From: an uncultured Fastidiosipila sp.
GTDB lineage: Bacteria > Bacillota > Clostridia > Saccharofermentanales > Fastidiosipilaceae
DNA length: 64,000 nucleotides
Direction: 5' to 3'
Assembly (NCBI GenBank): GCA_947253875.1
Contig: CAMYAM010000009.1
Coordinates: 10,220-74,219 of the forward strand
The stretch's first letter is position 1. Each line of letters opens with the position of its first letter. Under the pieces are notes generated by a model that worked only from the letters and a program-made list of their open reading frames with translations, searched no databases and had not been told where the DNA came from. The translations under genes were made by a program, and so were the position numbers. Shown here piece by piece: positions 17,071 to 27,949 of the stretch.

Positions 17071-18609
17071 ATGGAAATAAGTATAGTAAAAAGTGCTTGT
17101 ATTAATGGTACCAAATCTGAAAGGATAAATGTAGAAGTAAGCTTGAATAATGGTTTACCTTATTACAATGTTGTTGGATTAGCTGACTCATCTATAAAAG
17201 AATCAAGAGAAAGAGTGCGTTCGGCCATTAAAAACTCTGGTTTTATCTGGCCTAATAGAAAAATAACAGTAAATCTTAATCCTGCATGGTTAAATAAATC
17301 GGGATCAAGTTTTGATCTTGCAATTGCTTTAGGAATTTTACAAGCAAGCTCACAAATACCTCAAGATTTAGATTTATCTGCTTGGGGAGAACTATCCTTA
17401 ACAGGAAATATTGAATCAGTTCCTGCAGCATTAGCTTTAACTGATGCTCTTTTATTTAATAATATCAATTCTATGGCTGATGTTGAAAATGGAAATACTA
17501 TATTTGTTATACCGGAAAATGCCAAAAATGAAATTGAAGACTTTATTAAAAACGTAGAATACTATTCAAACTTAAAATCTTTAGTTGAAACCTTAAAAAC
17601 TAACAGAGTTAAACAAAAAAAAGAGATATCAATAAAAGATAATCATGTGAAAAATGATTTAAGTGATTTAAATAAATTCCCAATAGATATTCAAGCTTTT
17701 GCTTGGAGAGCTTGTCAAATTGCAGTAGCTGGAGGACATCATTTATTAATGCAAGGAGCTGCTGGTTCAGGTAAAAGTACCCTAGCAAGATATTCTAGAT
17801 ATTTATTACCAGAACTTACTCCACAAGAGAATTACAAATTAGCTCTTAGATATTCTATAGCAAACTTACCATTGCAGTTAGAAGAGTTAGAACTTGGAGT
17901 GTTAAGGGAAGTTCATCATAGTATGACAAGTGCTGCTATATTAGGAGGAAGTTATAAATATCCTTTGGGTGAGTTAGCTCTTGCAAATAAGGGTATTTTA
18001 TTTCTAGACGAAATTTCATTATTTCCTAATGATGTTATTAATAATTTGCGAGCTTCTAGCGAAAGTGGGTTAGTCGAAAGAAAGTTACATGGGGAACTGG
18101 TATTACAAGAGGCCAGGTATATTTTAATCGCCACATGTAATCCTTGTAAATGTGGTAATTACTTTGAAGAGAGCTCTTGTACATGTAGTGATGGTGACAT
18201 TGTTAGATATCGACAGAAGTTTGATAACCCATTTTTTGATAGAATTTCACTATTTTGTAACTTATTAACGCTAGAAAAAGATAAAATATCTGAGACTTTA
18301 GCTGAGCGTGAATTTGATTTGAGTGTATATAAAACTATGGTAAATAGAGCTCGAGAAATTCAGAAATTAAGATTTAATACAGATCAATATGTCTTAAATG
18401 CATGGGCACCTGTTGACAAAATTAGGAATAGTTTACAATGCAGTCGCAAAAACAAAACAATATTTGAAAATATAGCTAGTACTTTTAAGCTTTCTATAAG
18501 GTCATATCAAAATATATGGAGATTAGCCAGGACAATTGCAGATCTAGACGGATCAGAAAATATTGAAGAAAATCACATATATGAAGCTTTTGCTTATAGG
18601 AGAAAATAG
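17071..18609 (+). CDS. comM: YifB/ComM family Mg-chelatase-like AAA+ ATPase
   Basis: About 512 residues from ATG 17071, which has AAGGAGGAAATTTT directly upstream; the longer frame from 16987 lacks any ribosome-binding site. The N-terminal ChlI/Lon-protease-like domain includes VEVSLNNGLPYYNVVGL and RITVNLNPAWLNK-type segments. The AAA+ core has Walker A LMQGAAGSGKSTLAR, Walker B GILFLDEISLF, and a Cys-containing insert CNPCKCGNYFEESSCTC typical of YifB. ComM is a helicase that promotes branch migration in natural transformation. dprA follows immediately (stop TAG abuts its ATG), so uptake and recombination functions are co-transcribed. Confidence 0.93.
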   Translation: MEISIVKSACINGTKSERINVEVSLNNGLPYYNVVGLADSSIKESRERVRSAIKNSGFIWPNRKITVNLNPAWLNKSGSSFDLAIALGILQASSQIPQDLDLSAWGELSLTGNIESVPAALALTDALLFNNINSMADVENGNTIFVIPENAKNEIEDFIKNVEYYSNLKSLVETLKTNRVKQKKEISIKDNHVKNDLSDLNKFPIDIQAFAWRACQIAVAGGHHLLMQGAAGSGKSTLARYSRYLLPELTPQENYKLALRYSIANLPLQLEELELGVLREVHHSMTSAAILGGSYKYPLGELALANKGILFLDEISLFPNDVINNLRASSESGLVERKLHGELVLQEARYILIATCNPCKCGNYFEESSCTCSDGDIVRYRQKFDNPFFDRISLFCNLLTLEKDKISETLAEREFDLSVYKTMVNRAREIQKLRFNTDQYVLNAWAPVDKIRNSLQCSRKNKTIFENIASTFKLSIRSYQNIWRLARTIADLDGSENIEENHIYEAFAYRRK

Positions 18610-19743
18610 ATGAATATTGAAATTGTAAAAAACTATATGTCTGCGCTTGTTTATTTAATACAAAAGCAAAGAATTTTAAAAAGAAGTGAATTGATTAAAT
18701 ATATTATAAATTCTGAATTGTTCAAATCAGAAAGTTTAGAATTATTTAGGAAAAACTTTTTTAAAGATGAAGTAATGAAATATAGTACTTTAAATGTTAA
18801 TGATATAGAGAGCTTATTAAGGAATTGCTATGATAATGATATTAAAATAATTATGCGTGGCGAAAAGCACTATCCTAAACTTTTAAATGAATCTAGTGAC
18901 GCTCCATTAGTTATTTTTTATAAAGGAAATATTGAAAAATTAAATCAAAATAATTTAAATAATTTATCAATAGTTGGGACTAGGAAAATGAGTTCCTATG
19001 GACGAAGATTTATTGAAAGTGAAATACCTAAATTGAGCTTATTTAATTTTTGTATTATTTCAGGTTTAGCTAGGGGAATAGATAGTTGTGCGCATGAAGT
19101 TGCATTAGAAAATTCTATATTTACTGTAGGGGTACTTGCACATGGCATAGATTTAATTTATCCAAGAGAGCATAGAATGTTACGCGATAGAATTGCAAAA
19201 GCAGGGGTTTTAATATCGGAACATGCTCCTTGTGTTAAGCCACTGAAACCTTATTTTCCTGCTAGAAATAGAATAATAAGTGCTTTGAGTAATTTTACCC
19301 TCGTTGTTGAAGCAGGTGAAAAAAGTGGTAGTCTAATTACAGCTCAATTTGCTGCTGAACAAAATCGAAACGTTATGACTGTGCCAGGATCAATTTATCA
19401 AGATGTTTCTGCAGGTTGTAATTCATTATTAAAGGATGGTGCTTTGTTAGTACGTTCAGCTAAAGATATTACCGATTGGATGAATATAGACTTTCAACCT
19501 TATCATAAAAATATTGATTTCAAAAAAGAAAAGTTGAATAATATAACATCAAAGTTAATTTGTGATAGATTGACATTAAGTATAATTAATTTGTTAGACA
19601 AGAAGCCTTTTGATGAATTAGAATTAGCAAATAGACTCAATTTAAATATTAATGAAATTTTAATTGAGTTGACTAAGCTAGAATCACTAGGTTATATAAA
19701 GAGAGAGGGCGCAAAAGTATTTTTGACAAAATCTTTAAATTAA
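18610..19743 (+). CDS. dprA: DNA-processing protein DprA
   Basis: DprA loads RecA onto incoming single-stranded DNA. The 377-residue protein has an N-terminal helical region, a Rossmann-like core with SIVGTRKMSSYG, SGLARGIDSCAHEVAL, PARNRIISALSNFTLVVEA and GSLITAQFAAEQ, and VPGSIYQDVSAGCNSLL. A C-terminal winged-helix (about 315-375, FDELELANRLNLN) is present. The ribosome-binding site AGGAG lies inside the last codons of comM, which implies translational coupling. topA follows 49 bases later, the usual dprA-topA order. Confidence 0.96.
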   Translation: MNIEIVKNYMSALVYLIQKQRILKRSELIKYIINSELFKSESLELFRKNFFKDEVMKYSTLNVNDIESLLRNCYDNDIKIIMRGEKHYPKLLNESSDAPLVIFYKGNIEKLNQNNLNNLSIVGTRKMSSYGRRFIESEIPKLSLFNFCIISGLARGIDSCAHEVALENSIFTVGVLAHGIDLIYPREHRMLRDRIAKAGVLISEHAPCVKPLKPYFPARNRIISALSNFTLVVEAGEKSGSLITAQFAAEQNRNVMTVPGSIYQDVSAGCNSLLKDGALLVRSAKDITDWMNIDFQPYHKNIDFKKEKLNNITSKLICDRLTLSIINLLDKKPFDELELANRLNLNINEILIELTKLESLGYIKREGAKVFLTKSLN

Positions 19744-19792
19744 TTGATTATTGTTTTGTAGATTTTTATTAATTAATATTTTAGGAGTTTTA

Positions 19793-21955
19793 ATGAGCAA
19801 GAATTTAGTAATTGTTGAGTCACCGGCTAAAGCAAAAACTATTGAAAGATATTTAGGTGACGAGTATAAATTAACAGCTTCAGTAGGACATATTAGAGAT
19901 TTACCTGCTTCTACTTTGGGTGTAGATGTAAAAAATAAATTCAAACCTAGATATGTTACTATGAAGGGCAAGCATAAAGTTGTAGCAGAGCTGAAAAAAC
20001 TAGCTAAAGATGCGGACAATATTATTTTAGCAACTGACCCGGATAGAGAGGGAGAGGCGATAGCTTGGCATTTAGCTCATATACTAAAATTGGATCCAGA
20101 TTCTAAATGTAGGGTTACTTTTAACGAAATTACTGAAAAAACTGTTCAAAAGGCTATAAAAAATCCTCGTAGTATTGATATGAACTTAGTAGATGCACAA
20201 CAAGCTAGGAGAATATTAGATAGATTAGTTGGTTTTGAATTAAGCCCATTGCTTTGGGAAAAAATCAGAAAAGGTCTTTCTGCCGGAAGAGTTCAATCAG
20301 TTACCAGCAAAATGATTGTTGATAAAGAAAGAGAAATTAAAGCCTTTATTCCTGAAGAATACTGGAATTTAGATGTTAAACTTCGTAAAAATAATGATGA
20401 ACTACAATTTACTGCTCGATACCAAGGCGATTTAAAATCTGGAAAAGTAAAAAAAGTTAAACTAAATAATAAAGAAGAAGCAGATGCGATTCTTAAAAAT
20501 ATTGATAAAGATGCGTTCTCGGTTCATGAGATTAAAAAAGGACAACGTAAGCGTAAGGCTAAACCACCATATACTACAAGTACTTTACAACAAGATGCTT
20601 CTGCAAGAATAAACTTTAACTCACGTAGAACAATGAGTGTAGCTCAGCAACTTTATGAAGGTGTAAATATTGGTGGGCATGGACAAGTATCTTTAATTAC
20701 TTATATGCGTACTGACTCTGTTAGAATTTCACAAGATGCAATTAACTCTGTTCGTTCATTTATTAAAAACAGTTATGGTGATAAGTATCTTCCAAAAAAA
20801 GCTAATTATTTTGCTAATAAAAGTTCAAATTCTCAAGATGCACACGAAGCTATTAGACCTACACATTTTGATCTTTCTCCAGAGTATGTAAAAAGATCAC
20901 TTACTGAAGAGCAATATAAACTTTATAATTTAATTTGGTCTAGATTTGTAGCTTGCCAGATGGTTGATGCAGTTATCGATACAGTAACCTTAGATGCAAA
21001 AAGTAATGATCATATTTTTAGAACTAAAGGCGAAACTATTAAATTTTCAGGGTATATGGAAGTATACAATGAATATTTAAGCAATGAAAAAGAAGAAATT
21101 CCTGAGTTACAAGAAGGTGAAGCCTTAGTTTGCGATAAAATCAATGCAGATCAGAAGTTTACTCAACCACCAGCAAGATTTACTGAAGCTTCTTTAATTA
21201 AAGCGATGGAAGAAAATGGTATAGGTAGACCTTCTACTTATGCTCCTACGATTTCAACGATTCTTGCAAGACAATATGTAGATAAAGATGGGAAAAGCTT
21301 AGTACCAACTGAATTAGGTTTTTTGGTGACTGAAATGTTAGAAGAAAATTTCCCCGATATAGTTGACGTTAATTTTACTGCCGAAATGGAATCTGATTTG
21401 GATAATGTTGAATCCGGTGATAAAGAGGGACAAAAAGTTTTAGAAGAGTTTTATCCAGATTTTCATGCCGAAGTTGAAAAAGCTAAAGATACAATAAATA
21501 AAATTGAAATTCCAGAAGTTGAACTAGGAGAAAAATGTCCTAAGTGTTTAGAAGGAGACCTTGTTATTAAGATTGGTAGATTTGGTAAATTTATAGCATG
21601 TAACCGCTTCCCAGATTGTGATTATACAGATACAATGAACTATTCAACTGGGAGAAAATGTCCTATTTGCGGTTCAGAAGTTGTTTCCAGAAAAAGCCGT
21701 AGGAATAGAATTTTTTACACTTGTGATAAAAAAGGTAAAGATCCAGATTGCGAATTTATATCTTGGGATTTACCTGTAGATGATAAGACATGTGAAACTT
21801 GCGGTTCTTACATGTTAGAGAAAAAGAGAAAAACAGGAGATTATATTTACTGTTCAAATAAAGAGTGTCCGACTCGTCAAAGTAAAAAGAGTAAAGATAA
21901 AGATAAAGATAAAGATAAAAGGAAAGATCAAGAAGACACTAATGACAAAGATTAA
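19793..21955 (+). CDS. topA: DNA topoisomerase I (type IA)
   Basis: TopA relaxes negative supercoils. About 720 residues from ATG 19793 (TAGGAG upstream; an upstream in-frame ATG at 19751 would add a non-conserved extension). The TOPRIM domain has VIVESPAKAKTIERYLG and ATDPDREGEAIAWHL. The active-site tyrosine is in ITYMRTDSVRIS. Further motifs are DAHEAIRPT and ENGIGRPSTYAPTI. The C-terminus has three Zn-ribbon units (CPKC..C..C, CPIC..C..C, CETC..C..C). It ends in a Lys-Asp tail made by AAAGAT hexamers. Confidence 0.97.
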   Translation: MSKNLVIVESPAKAKTIERYLGDEYKLTASVGHIRDLPASTLGVDVKNKFKPRYVTMKGKHKVVAELKKLAKDADNIILATDPDREGEAIAWHLAHILKLDPDSKCRVTFNEITEKTVQKAIKNPRSIDMNLVDAQQARRILDRLVGFELSPLLWEKIRKGLSAGRVQSVTSKMIVDKEREIKAFIPEEYWNLDVKLRKNNDELQFTARYQGDLKSGKVKKVKLNNKEEADAILKNIDKDAFSVHEIKKGQRKRKAKPPYTTSTLQQDASARINFNSRRTMSVAQQLYEGVNIGGHGQVSLITYMRTDSVRISQDAINSVRSFIKNSYGDKYLPKKANYFANKSSNSQDAHEAIRPTHFDLSPEYVKRSLTEEQYKLYNLIWSRFVACQMVDAVIDTVTLDAKSNDHIFRTKGETIKFSGYMEVYNEYLSNEKEEIPELQEGEALVCDKINADQKFTQPPARFTEASLIKAMEENGIGRPSTYAPTISTILARQYVDKDGKSLVPTELGFLVTEMLEENFPDIVDVNFTAEMESDLDNVESGDKEGQKVLEEFYPDFHAEVEKAKDTINKIEIPEVELGEKCPKCLEGDLVIKIGRFGKFIACNRFPDCDYTDTMNYSTGRKCPICGSEVVSRKSRRNRIFYTCDKKGKDPDCEFISWDLPVDDKTCETCGSYMLEKKRKTGDYIYCSNKECPTRQSKKSKDKDKDKDKRKDQEDTNDKD
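21893..21916 (+). repeat. AAAGAT hexanucleotide microsatellite in the topA 3' end
   Basis: Four perfect AAAGAT units encode alternating Lys and Asp near the C-terminus of topoisomerase I. Slippage by whole units would alter only the tail length, not the frame. Confidence 0.8.
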
Positions 21956-22028
21956 CAATAATCAAGTAAGTGATATATAATATTTAATTGTTAGTTTTAA
22001 AATTAATTCAATGATTTAGGAGATGTTT

Positions 22029-23063
22029 ATGGCTTTTTGGAATTGGAATAAAGAAGGACCTGGTGTAGATCCAGATGAACCGGAAAAAGGACCTATAGGA
22101 GAATTTTTCTCAATTTATTTTAGTAAATTTTGGAGAATTTGTGGTATTGGTATGCTGACCTTTATTGCTAGTCTCCTAACAATAGCTTTGCTATATTATA
22201 TAGGATTTTATTTATTACATATGGTTTTACCTGTTTTATCTTATGAAAGAATTCTTGCTGTCCTGCAAAAAGTAAATCTACCTTATGCTCAAGGTATAAC
22301 TGTAGAAACAATGTCATCCTATTTCTATTTTGCTACACATTTAATTTTTGTAATGACTTTATTTAGTTTAGGTTTCTTTGCCTTAGGACCTATTCATGTC
22401 GGATTTACTTATATTTATAGAAATTTTGCGATACATGATCCTGTATTTCTGTGGTCAGATATAAAAGATAGTTTAGTTGCTAACTGGAAAAAAAGCTTAA
22501 TACATAGCATTATTTCAGCACTTGCTTTATGTTTAGGAATTTATGCTTATTATTTTTATAACGCAAACCTGCCTGAAAACATTATGTTATATGTTTTAAG
22601 AGCTTTTTTATTAATGTATATTTTCACAATAATAGTGATGCAATTTTATGTTTATCAGATGATAGTTACTTTTGATTTGAAATTACGTCATATATATAAG
22701 AATGCATTAATTTTGACTTTAATCAAAGTGCCAAGTAACTTTTTCATCTTACTCATATTATTGATAATTAATTTTGTAATACCGTTCTTAGCAATTTGGG
22801 GAATCCCTTCGCAAGCAGTAGCTGTAATTATTTTTGCTTTACAATTTAGTATTGGAGTTGGATTAAGTAATTTCTTGATTAATTTCTTTGCTAGTAGAGG
22901 TATAAAAAAATATTTAATCGACCCTTATGATAATAATAAAAACGGTGGAGCACAAAGTTCTGTTACTCAAAAAAATAAAGAACACTATGAATCAGATTGG
23001 CATTACCAGGAGGATATTCCACAAGAAACAGCAAAAGATGCTCCAGCTGGAGCACCAGCTTAA
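22029..23063 (+). CDS. YesL/DUF624-like integral membrane protein
   Basis: The 344-residue polytopic protein has about six hydrophobic segments between residues 35 and 290. [16 protein letters not shown] followed by [13 protein letters not shown] matches my memory of the YesL (DUF624) family pattern. Function in that family is unknown, with a proposed link to carbohydrate transport loci. The N-terminus is short, acidic and cytosolic, and the C-terminal tail (about 295-344) is hydrophilic and ends with Ala and Pro. ATG 22029 is chosen with AGGAG six bases upstream; ATG 22023 abuts that site and is less likely. It lies between topA and queA. Confidence 0.7.
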   Translation: MAFWNWNKEGPGVDPDEPEKGPIGEFFSIYFSKFWRICGIGMLTFIASLLTIALLYYIGFYLLHMVLPVLSYERILAVLQKVNLPYAQGITVETMSSYFYFATHLIFVMTLFSLGFFALGPIHVGFTYIYRNFAIHDPVFLWSDIKDSLVANWKKSLIHSIISALALCLGIYAYYFYNANLPENIMLYVLRAFLLMYIFTIIVMQFYVYQMIVTFDLKLRHIYKNALILTLIKVPSNFFILLILLIINFVIPFLAIWGIPSQAVAVIIFALQFSIGVGLSNFLINFFASRGIKKYLIDPYDNNKNGGAQSSVTQKNKEHYESDWHYQEDIPQETAKDAPAGAPA

Positions 23064-23098
23064 TTATAAATTGCTTTATTAGAAAAGAAGGTTCTAAA

Positions 23099-24172
23099 GT
23101 GAAAAAATCAGACTTTTATTATGACTTACCAGAAGAATTAATAGCACAACACCCAGTTGAGCATAGAGATGAGTCAAGATTATTACATTTAACTAGCGAA
23201 AATAATGAAATTGAACATCTTCATTTCAAAGATATACTAAATCTATTGAACGAAGGTGATACACTTGTTTTAAATAATAGTAGAGTTATACCAGCTAGAC
23301 TTTTTGGGACAAAGGCCTCTTTACAAAATCCAGTTGAAGTTTTATTACTTAAACGATTGAACGATACTGATTGGGAAACTATTGTTAATCCAGGACGCAG
23401 GCTAAAAAAAGGTGCACATATTGTTTTTAAGGAGAATGTTTTAGAGGCTGATATTATAGATGTTCTCGAAGATGGTAATAGAATTTTAAGATTTAAATTC
23501 ACAGGTATTTGGGAAGAAGTTTTGGATGAATTAGGAGAAATGCCATTACCACCTTATATTCACGAGAAATTATTAGACAAAGAAAGGTATCAAACTGTTT
23601 ATTCTAAAGTCTCTGGTTCTGCTGCTGCCCCAACAGCAGGTTTACATTTTACAGAAGAATTACTTGAAAAAATTAAGAGTAAAGGTGTTAATATAGCATT
23701 TTTAACTTTACATGTTGGGTTAGGAACTTTTAGACCTGTTAAAGAAAATGAAATAGAAGATCATTTAATGCATACTGAAGAGTATGTTATATCGTCAGAA
23801 ACCTGTGAACTTATTAATAAGACTAGACATGCAGGTAAAAAAGTAATAGCTGTAGGAACAACATCTTGTAGAGTTCTTGAAAGCTTAAAACAGGACGGAA
23901 ATTATAATGTTTTACCAGAAAAAAGTTCAACAGATATATTTATTTATCCTGGTTATAAGTTTAAAGTTATAGATAATTTAATAACTAATTTCCATTTGCC
24001 AGAATCAACACTAGTAATGCTTGTTTCGGCTTTAGCAGGAAAAGATGAAATCCTTAATGCTTATAGAATTGCAGTAGAAGAGAAATATAGATTTTTTAGT
24101 TTCGGTGATGCTATGTATATCGAAGGAAATAGTGAAAATTATATAGGCTTACACCAAGGTAAAGTATATTAA
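23099..24172 (+). CDS. queA: S-adenosylmethionine:tRNA ribosyltransferase-isomerase
   Basis: QueA transfers the ribosyl part of SAM to preQ1-tRNA, forming epoxyqueuosine. The protein starts with [18 protein letters not shown], the family N-terminus, and has [43 protein letters not shown] and [18 protein letters not shown]. The start is GTG 23099, with AAGG ending 7 bases upstream; the frame is open further upstream inside the previous gene, but that extension is not conserved. tgt follows, giving the usual queA-tgt-yajC order of the queuosine pathway. Confidence 0.95.
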   Translation: MKKSDFYYDLPEELIAQHPVEHRDESRLLHLTSENNEIEHLHFKDILNLLNEGDTLVLNNSRVIPARLFGTKASLQNPVEVLLLKRLNDTDWETIVNPGRRLKKGAHIVFKENVLEADIIDVLEDGNRILRFKFTGIWEEVLDELGEMPLPPYIHEKLLDKERYQTVYSKVSGSAAAPTAGLHFTEELLEKIKSKGVNIAFLTLHVGLGTFRPVKENEIEDHLMHTEEYVISSETCELINKTRHAGKKVIAVGTTSCRVLESLKQDGNYNVLPEKSSTDIFIYPGYKFKVIDNLITNFHLPESTLVMLVSALAGKDEILNAYRIAVEEKYRFFSFGDAMYIEGNSENYIGLHQGKVY

Positions 24173-24194
24173 TTAGTAAAGTATATTAATTAGT
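24161..24194 (+). repeat. Perfect 17-bp tandem duplication across the queA stop codon
   Basis: The unit AAAGTATATTAATTAGT occurs twice (24161-24177 and 24178-24194). The first copy encodes the last three residues (KVY) and stop of QueA; the second is non-coding. It looks like a recent slippage duplication. Confidence 0.9.
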
Positions 24195-24201
24195 AATGTA
24201 A

Positions 24202-25428
<1,227 letters not shown>

Positions 25429-25518
25429 AAACATTATATTAAATTCATTTCATACTTCTTGTTTGAAAATAGCTAAAATGATAAAATGTACATGAAAAAA
25501 TATTAATTAGGAGTTATT

Positions 25519-25878
25519 ATGAACAATTTACTAAATATGATAAATATATTTTTAACAGCGAATACACCAACAGGCGATGTGAACGGCGGTCAAATGCTAA
25601 TAAGTTTTATTGCTACATTGGGTCTTCCAATTCTTATGATTGCTTTAATGTACTTTATGTTAATTAGACCTCAAAGAAAAGAAGAGAAACAACGTCAAGC
25701 AGATAGAGATAACTTGAAAGTAGGAGATAACATAATCACAGTTGGTGGTGTTGTTGGGAGAGTCGTAAACCTTAAAGATGATGAAGTTACAATTTCTACT
25801 TCAGTAGCAAATACAGTTTTAACTTTTAGAAAAGTAGCAATTGATAAAGTTATAAAACCTATTTCTGATGAAGAATAA
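25519..25878 (+). CDS. yajC: Preprotein translocase subunit YajC
   Basis: A small SecDF-associated membrane protein of 119 residues. One transmembrane helix (about residues 25-48) is followed by the family motif LIRPQRKEEKQ, then DNLKVGDNIITVGGVVGRVV, both typical of YajC. The N-terminal hydrophilic leader is longer than in most YajC proteins. AGGAG lies 7 bases before ATG 25519. A strong terminator closes the transcript. Confidence 0.93.
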   Translation: MNNLLNMINIFLTANTPTGDVNGGQMLISFIATLGLPILMIALMYFMLIRPQRKEEKQRQADRDNLKVGDNIITVGGVVGRVVNLKDDEVTISTSVANTVLTFRKVAIDKVIKPISDEE

Positions 25879-25913
25879 TAGTTAGTTAAATTATTAAGAA
25901 GTTAACAAAATGT

Positions 25914-25945
25914 AAACTCTTGCAAGTCGTTGCAGGAGTTTTTTA
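25914..25945 (+). terminator. Strong Rho-independent terminator after yajC
   Basis: AAACTCTTGCAA (25914-25925), loop GTCG, and TTGCAGGAGTTT form a 12-bp stem with one G-U, followed by a T-tract. Confidence 0.92.
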
Positions 25946-25989
25946 ATTTTATACGTATATATAACTAGAGTTTTGAAAAAGGAGAACAT

Positions 25990-27879
25990 ATGGCAAGAAT
26001 ACCTGATAGTACAATTGCAGAAGTTAAAGACCGTAGTGATATAGTTGATGTTATATCTCGTTATGTGAATTTTACTAAAAAGTCAGGTGCTAATAATTTT
26101 GCATTGTGTCCTTTTCATTCTGAGAGTACACCATCATTTAGTGTCAATTCTAATAAACAAATTTTTCACTGCTTTGGTTGCCACAAAGGTGGAGATGTAA
26201 TTACATTTATTATGGATATCGAACATTTAAATTATCCAGAAACTATTAAATTTCTAGGTGATATGGTTGGTGTTGAAGTTAATTTAAAAGATGAAGATGA
26301 TGAGCGATATCAGGAAGCCAAGAAATTTAAAGAGAGATTATTGGAATTAAATACAGAAGCTGCAAGATATTACTTTTCCCAACTTAACCAAGCTGCTGGC
26401 AAAGATGCTAGACAATATTTAAATAAGAGAGGTATTTCTGTAAGTACTGCAAGAAAGTTTGGTTTAGGTTATGCAGATGATTCTTGGCAAGGTCTATATG
26501 ATCATATAGTAAAGAAAGGGTTTAAAGCTAATGAGATTGAAGCTTCTGGTTTATTTAGGAAAAATAAACATAATCGCTGGTATGATTTATTCAGAAATAG
26601 ATTAATGTTTCCTATTATTGATGCCATGGGTGGAATTATAGCTTTTGGTGGTAGAGTTTTGGATGATAGTTTGCCCAAATATGTTAATTCACCAGAGAAT
26701 AAAATATATACCAAAGGAAAACATGTCTATGGATTAAATATAGCTAAAAGAACAAAGTCAGACTCTCTAATTGTTGTTGAAGGTTATATGGACTGTATAA
26801 GTTTACATCAAGCTGGTTTTGATCAAGCAGTTGCAACTCTTGGTACTGCCATGACCACCCAACAAGCATCACTTTTGCGTAAATATAGAGAAAAAATTAT
26901 TTTAGCTTATGACATGGATAGTGCAGGTAGAGCAGCAAGTTTACACAATATTGATATTTTAGAAGATAAAGGAGTTAAAGCTTTTGTCTTAAATTTGCCA
27001 GATAGCAAAGATCCAGATGAGTATCTAAAAACACATTCTGCTGACGATTTGAAGTTAGTATTAAAAGAAGCCATGGAAGCACTGGATTATAAATTTTCAT
27101 ATGCCAAATCTTTAGCAACTCATGATGGATTTTTGAACAAGCTAGAGTATCAAGATTTAGCACTTGATGTAATAGCACAGATTAATAATGCTGTAGTAAG
27201 AGAGTTATCATTGAAACATTTAAGTAGTGAAATCAATATATCTGAAGAAAGTTTGAACCAAGTATTATCAATTAAATTACAAAACAAAGCTAATGATTCT
27301 CAAAAAGCATTTAACAGAAGTAGATTTAGAAGAGAAGTTAATAAGAATATTAATAACACAAAAACAGAAAATAGAGAAAATAAGGTTGTTCCAGAACAAG
27401 AACCTACTAGTAAACCAAAGATAAGTATCAGTGATCTTGAGCTACAAGCTTTATACTTGGTTGCAGCAAATCCTGATATTTATAAACAAATTGAAATTAA
27501 ATTGAATAAAAAGTGGTTCAGGTCAAAGGAGATGCGAGAGTTTGTTGAGAAAATTTTAAGATTAGAAAACTTAGATGTAAGTACTTTAATTAATAGCTTG
27601 AATCGAGAAGATGCTGAATTAAGAGAACAAGTAAATACTGGAATAAGCGCTTATTTAATAGAAGAAAGTCAAGAAAATTATCAAGAAACAAAAATAAATT
27701 TAAGAAGAACCTTATACAACCTTAAATTGGATTTTTTGACGAGAATTAGTAATTATTATTCAAACCAATTAGATAAAGCAGTTAATCCAGATGAAGTAAA
27801 AACATTAAGAGAGAATTTTATAAAAGTTAGAAAGGAAAAGAATGAAACTGAAGATTATATTAAGAAAAATCTAAGGTAG
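25990..27879 (+). CDS. dnaG: DNA primase
   Basis: DnaG makes RNA primers at the replication fork. The 629-residue protein has the N-terminal CHC2 zinc finger (CPFHSESTPSFSV ... HCFGCHKGGD), the catalytic core (YLNKRGISVSTARKFGLGYA, FGGRVLDD) and TOPRIM motifs (VVEGYMDCISLHQAGF, ILAYDMDSAGRAA). The C-terminal region (about 470-629) is the helicase-interaction domain and is poorly conserved. It lies 70 bases before rpoD, the dnaG-rpoD part of the macromolecular synthesis operon; rpsU is not next to it. Confidence 0.97.
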   Translation: MARIPDSTIAEVKDRSDIVDVISRYVNFTKKSGANNFALCPFHSESTPSFSVNSNKQIFHCFGCHKGGDVITFIMDIEHLNYPETIKFLGDMVGVEVNLKDEDDERYQEAKKFKERLLELNTEAARYYFSQLNQAAGKDARQYLNKRGISVSTARKFGLGYADDSWQGLYDHIVKKGFKANEIEASGLFRKNKHNRWYDLFRNRLMFPIIDAMGGIIAFGGRVLDDSLPKYVNSPENKIYTKGKHVYGLNIAKRTKSDSLIVVEGYMDCISLHQAGFDQAVATLGTAMTTQQASLLRKYREKIILAYDMDSAGRAASLHNIDILEDKGVKAFVLNLPDSKDPDEYLKTHSADDLKLVLKEAMEALDYKFSYAKSLATHDGFLNKLEYQDLALDVIAQINNAVVRELSLKHLSSEINISEESLNQVLSIKLQNKANDSQKAFNRSRFRREVNKNINNTKTENRENKVVPEQEPTSKPKISISDLELQALYLVAANPDIYKQIEIKLNKKWFRSKEMREFVEKILRLENLDVSTLINSLNREDAELREQVNTGISAYLIEESQENYQETKINLRRTLYNLKLDFLTRISNYYSNQLDKAVNPDEVKTLRENFIKVRKEKNETEDYIKKNLR

Positions 27880-27949
27880 TTTTTAATATTAAAATTAATT
27901 AAGCTTTATAAATTTAACAGTATTCCAAGGTTTAATAAGGGGAGGAAAT

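Noticed and set aside
22900..23110. preQ1 riboswitch before queA
   Set aside because: No compact H-type pseudoknot-like motif could be read; the gap to the upstream gene is only 35 bases.
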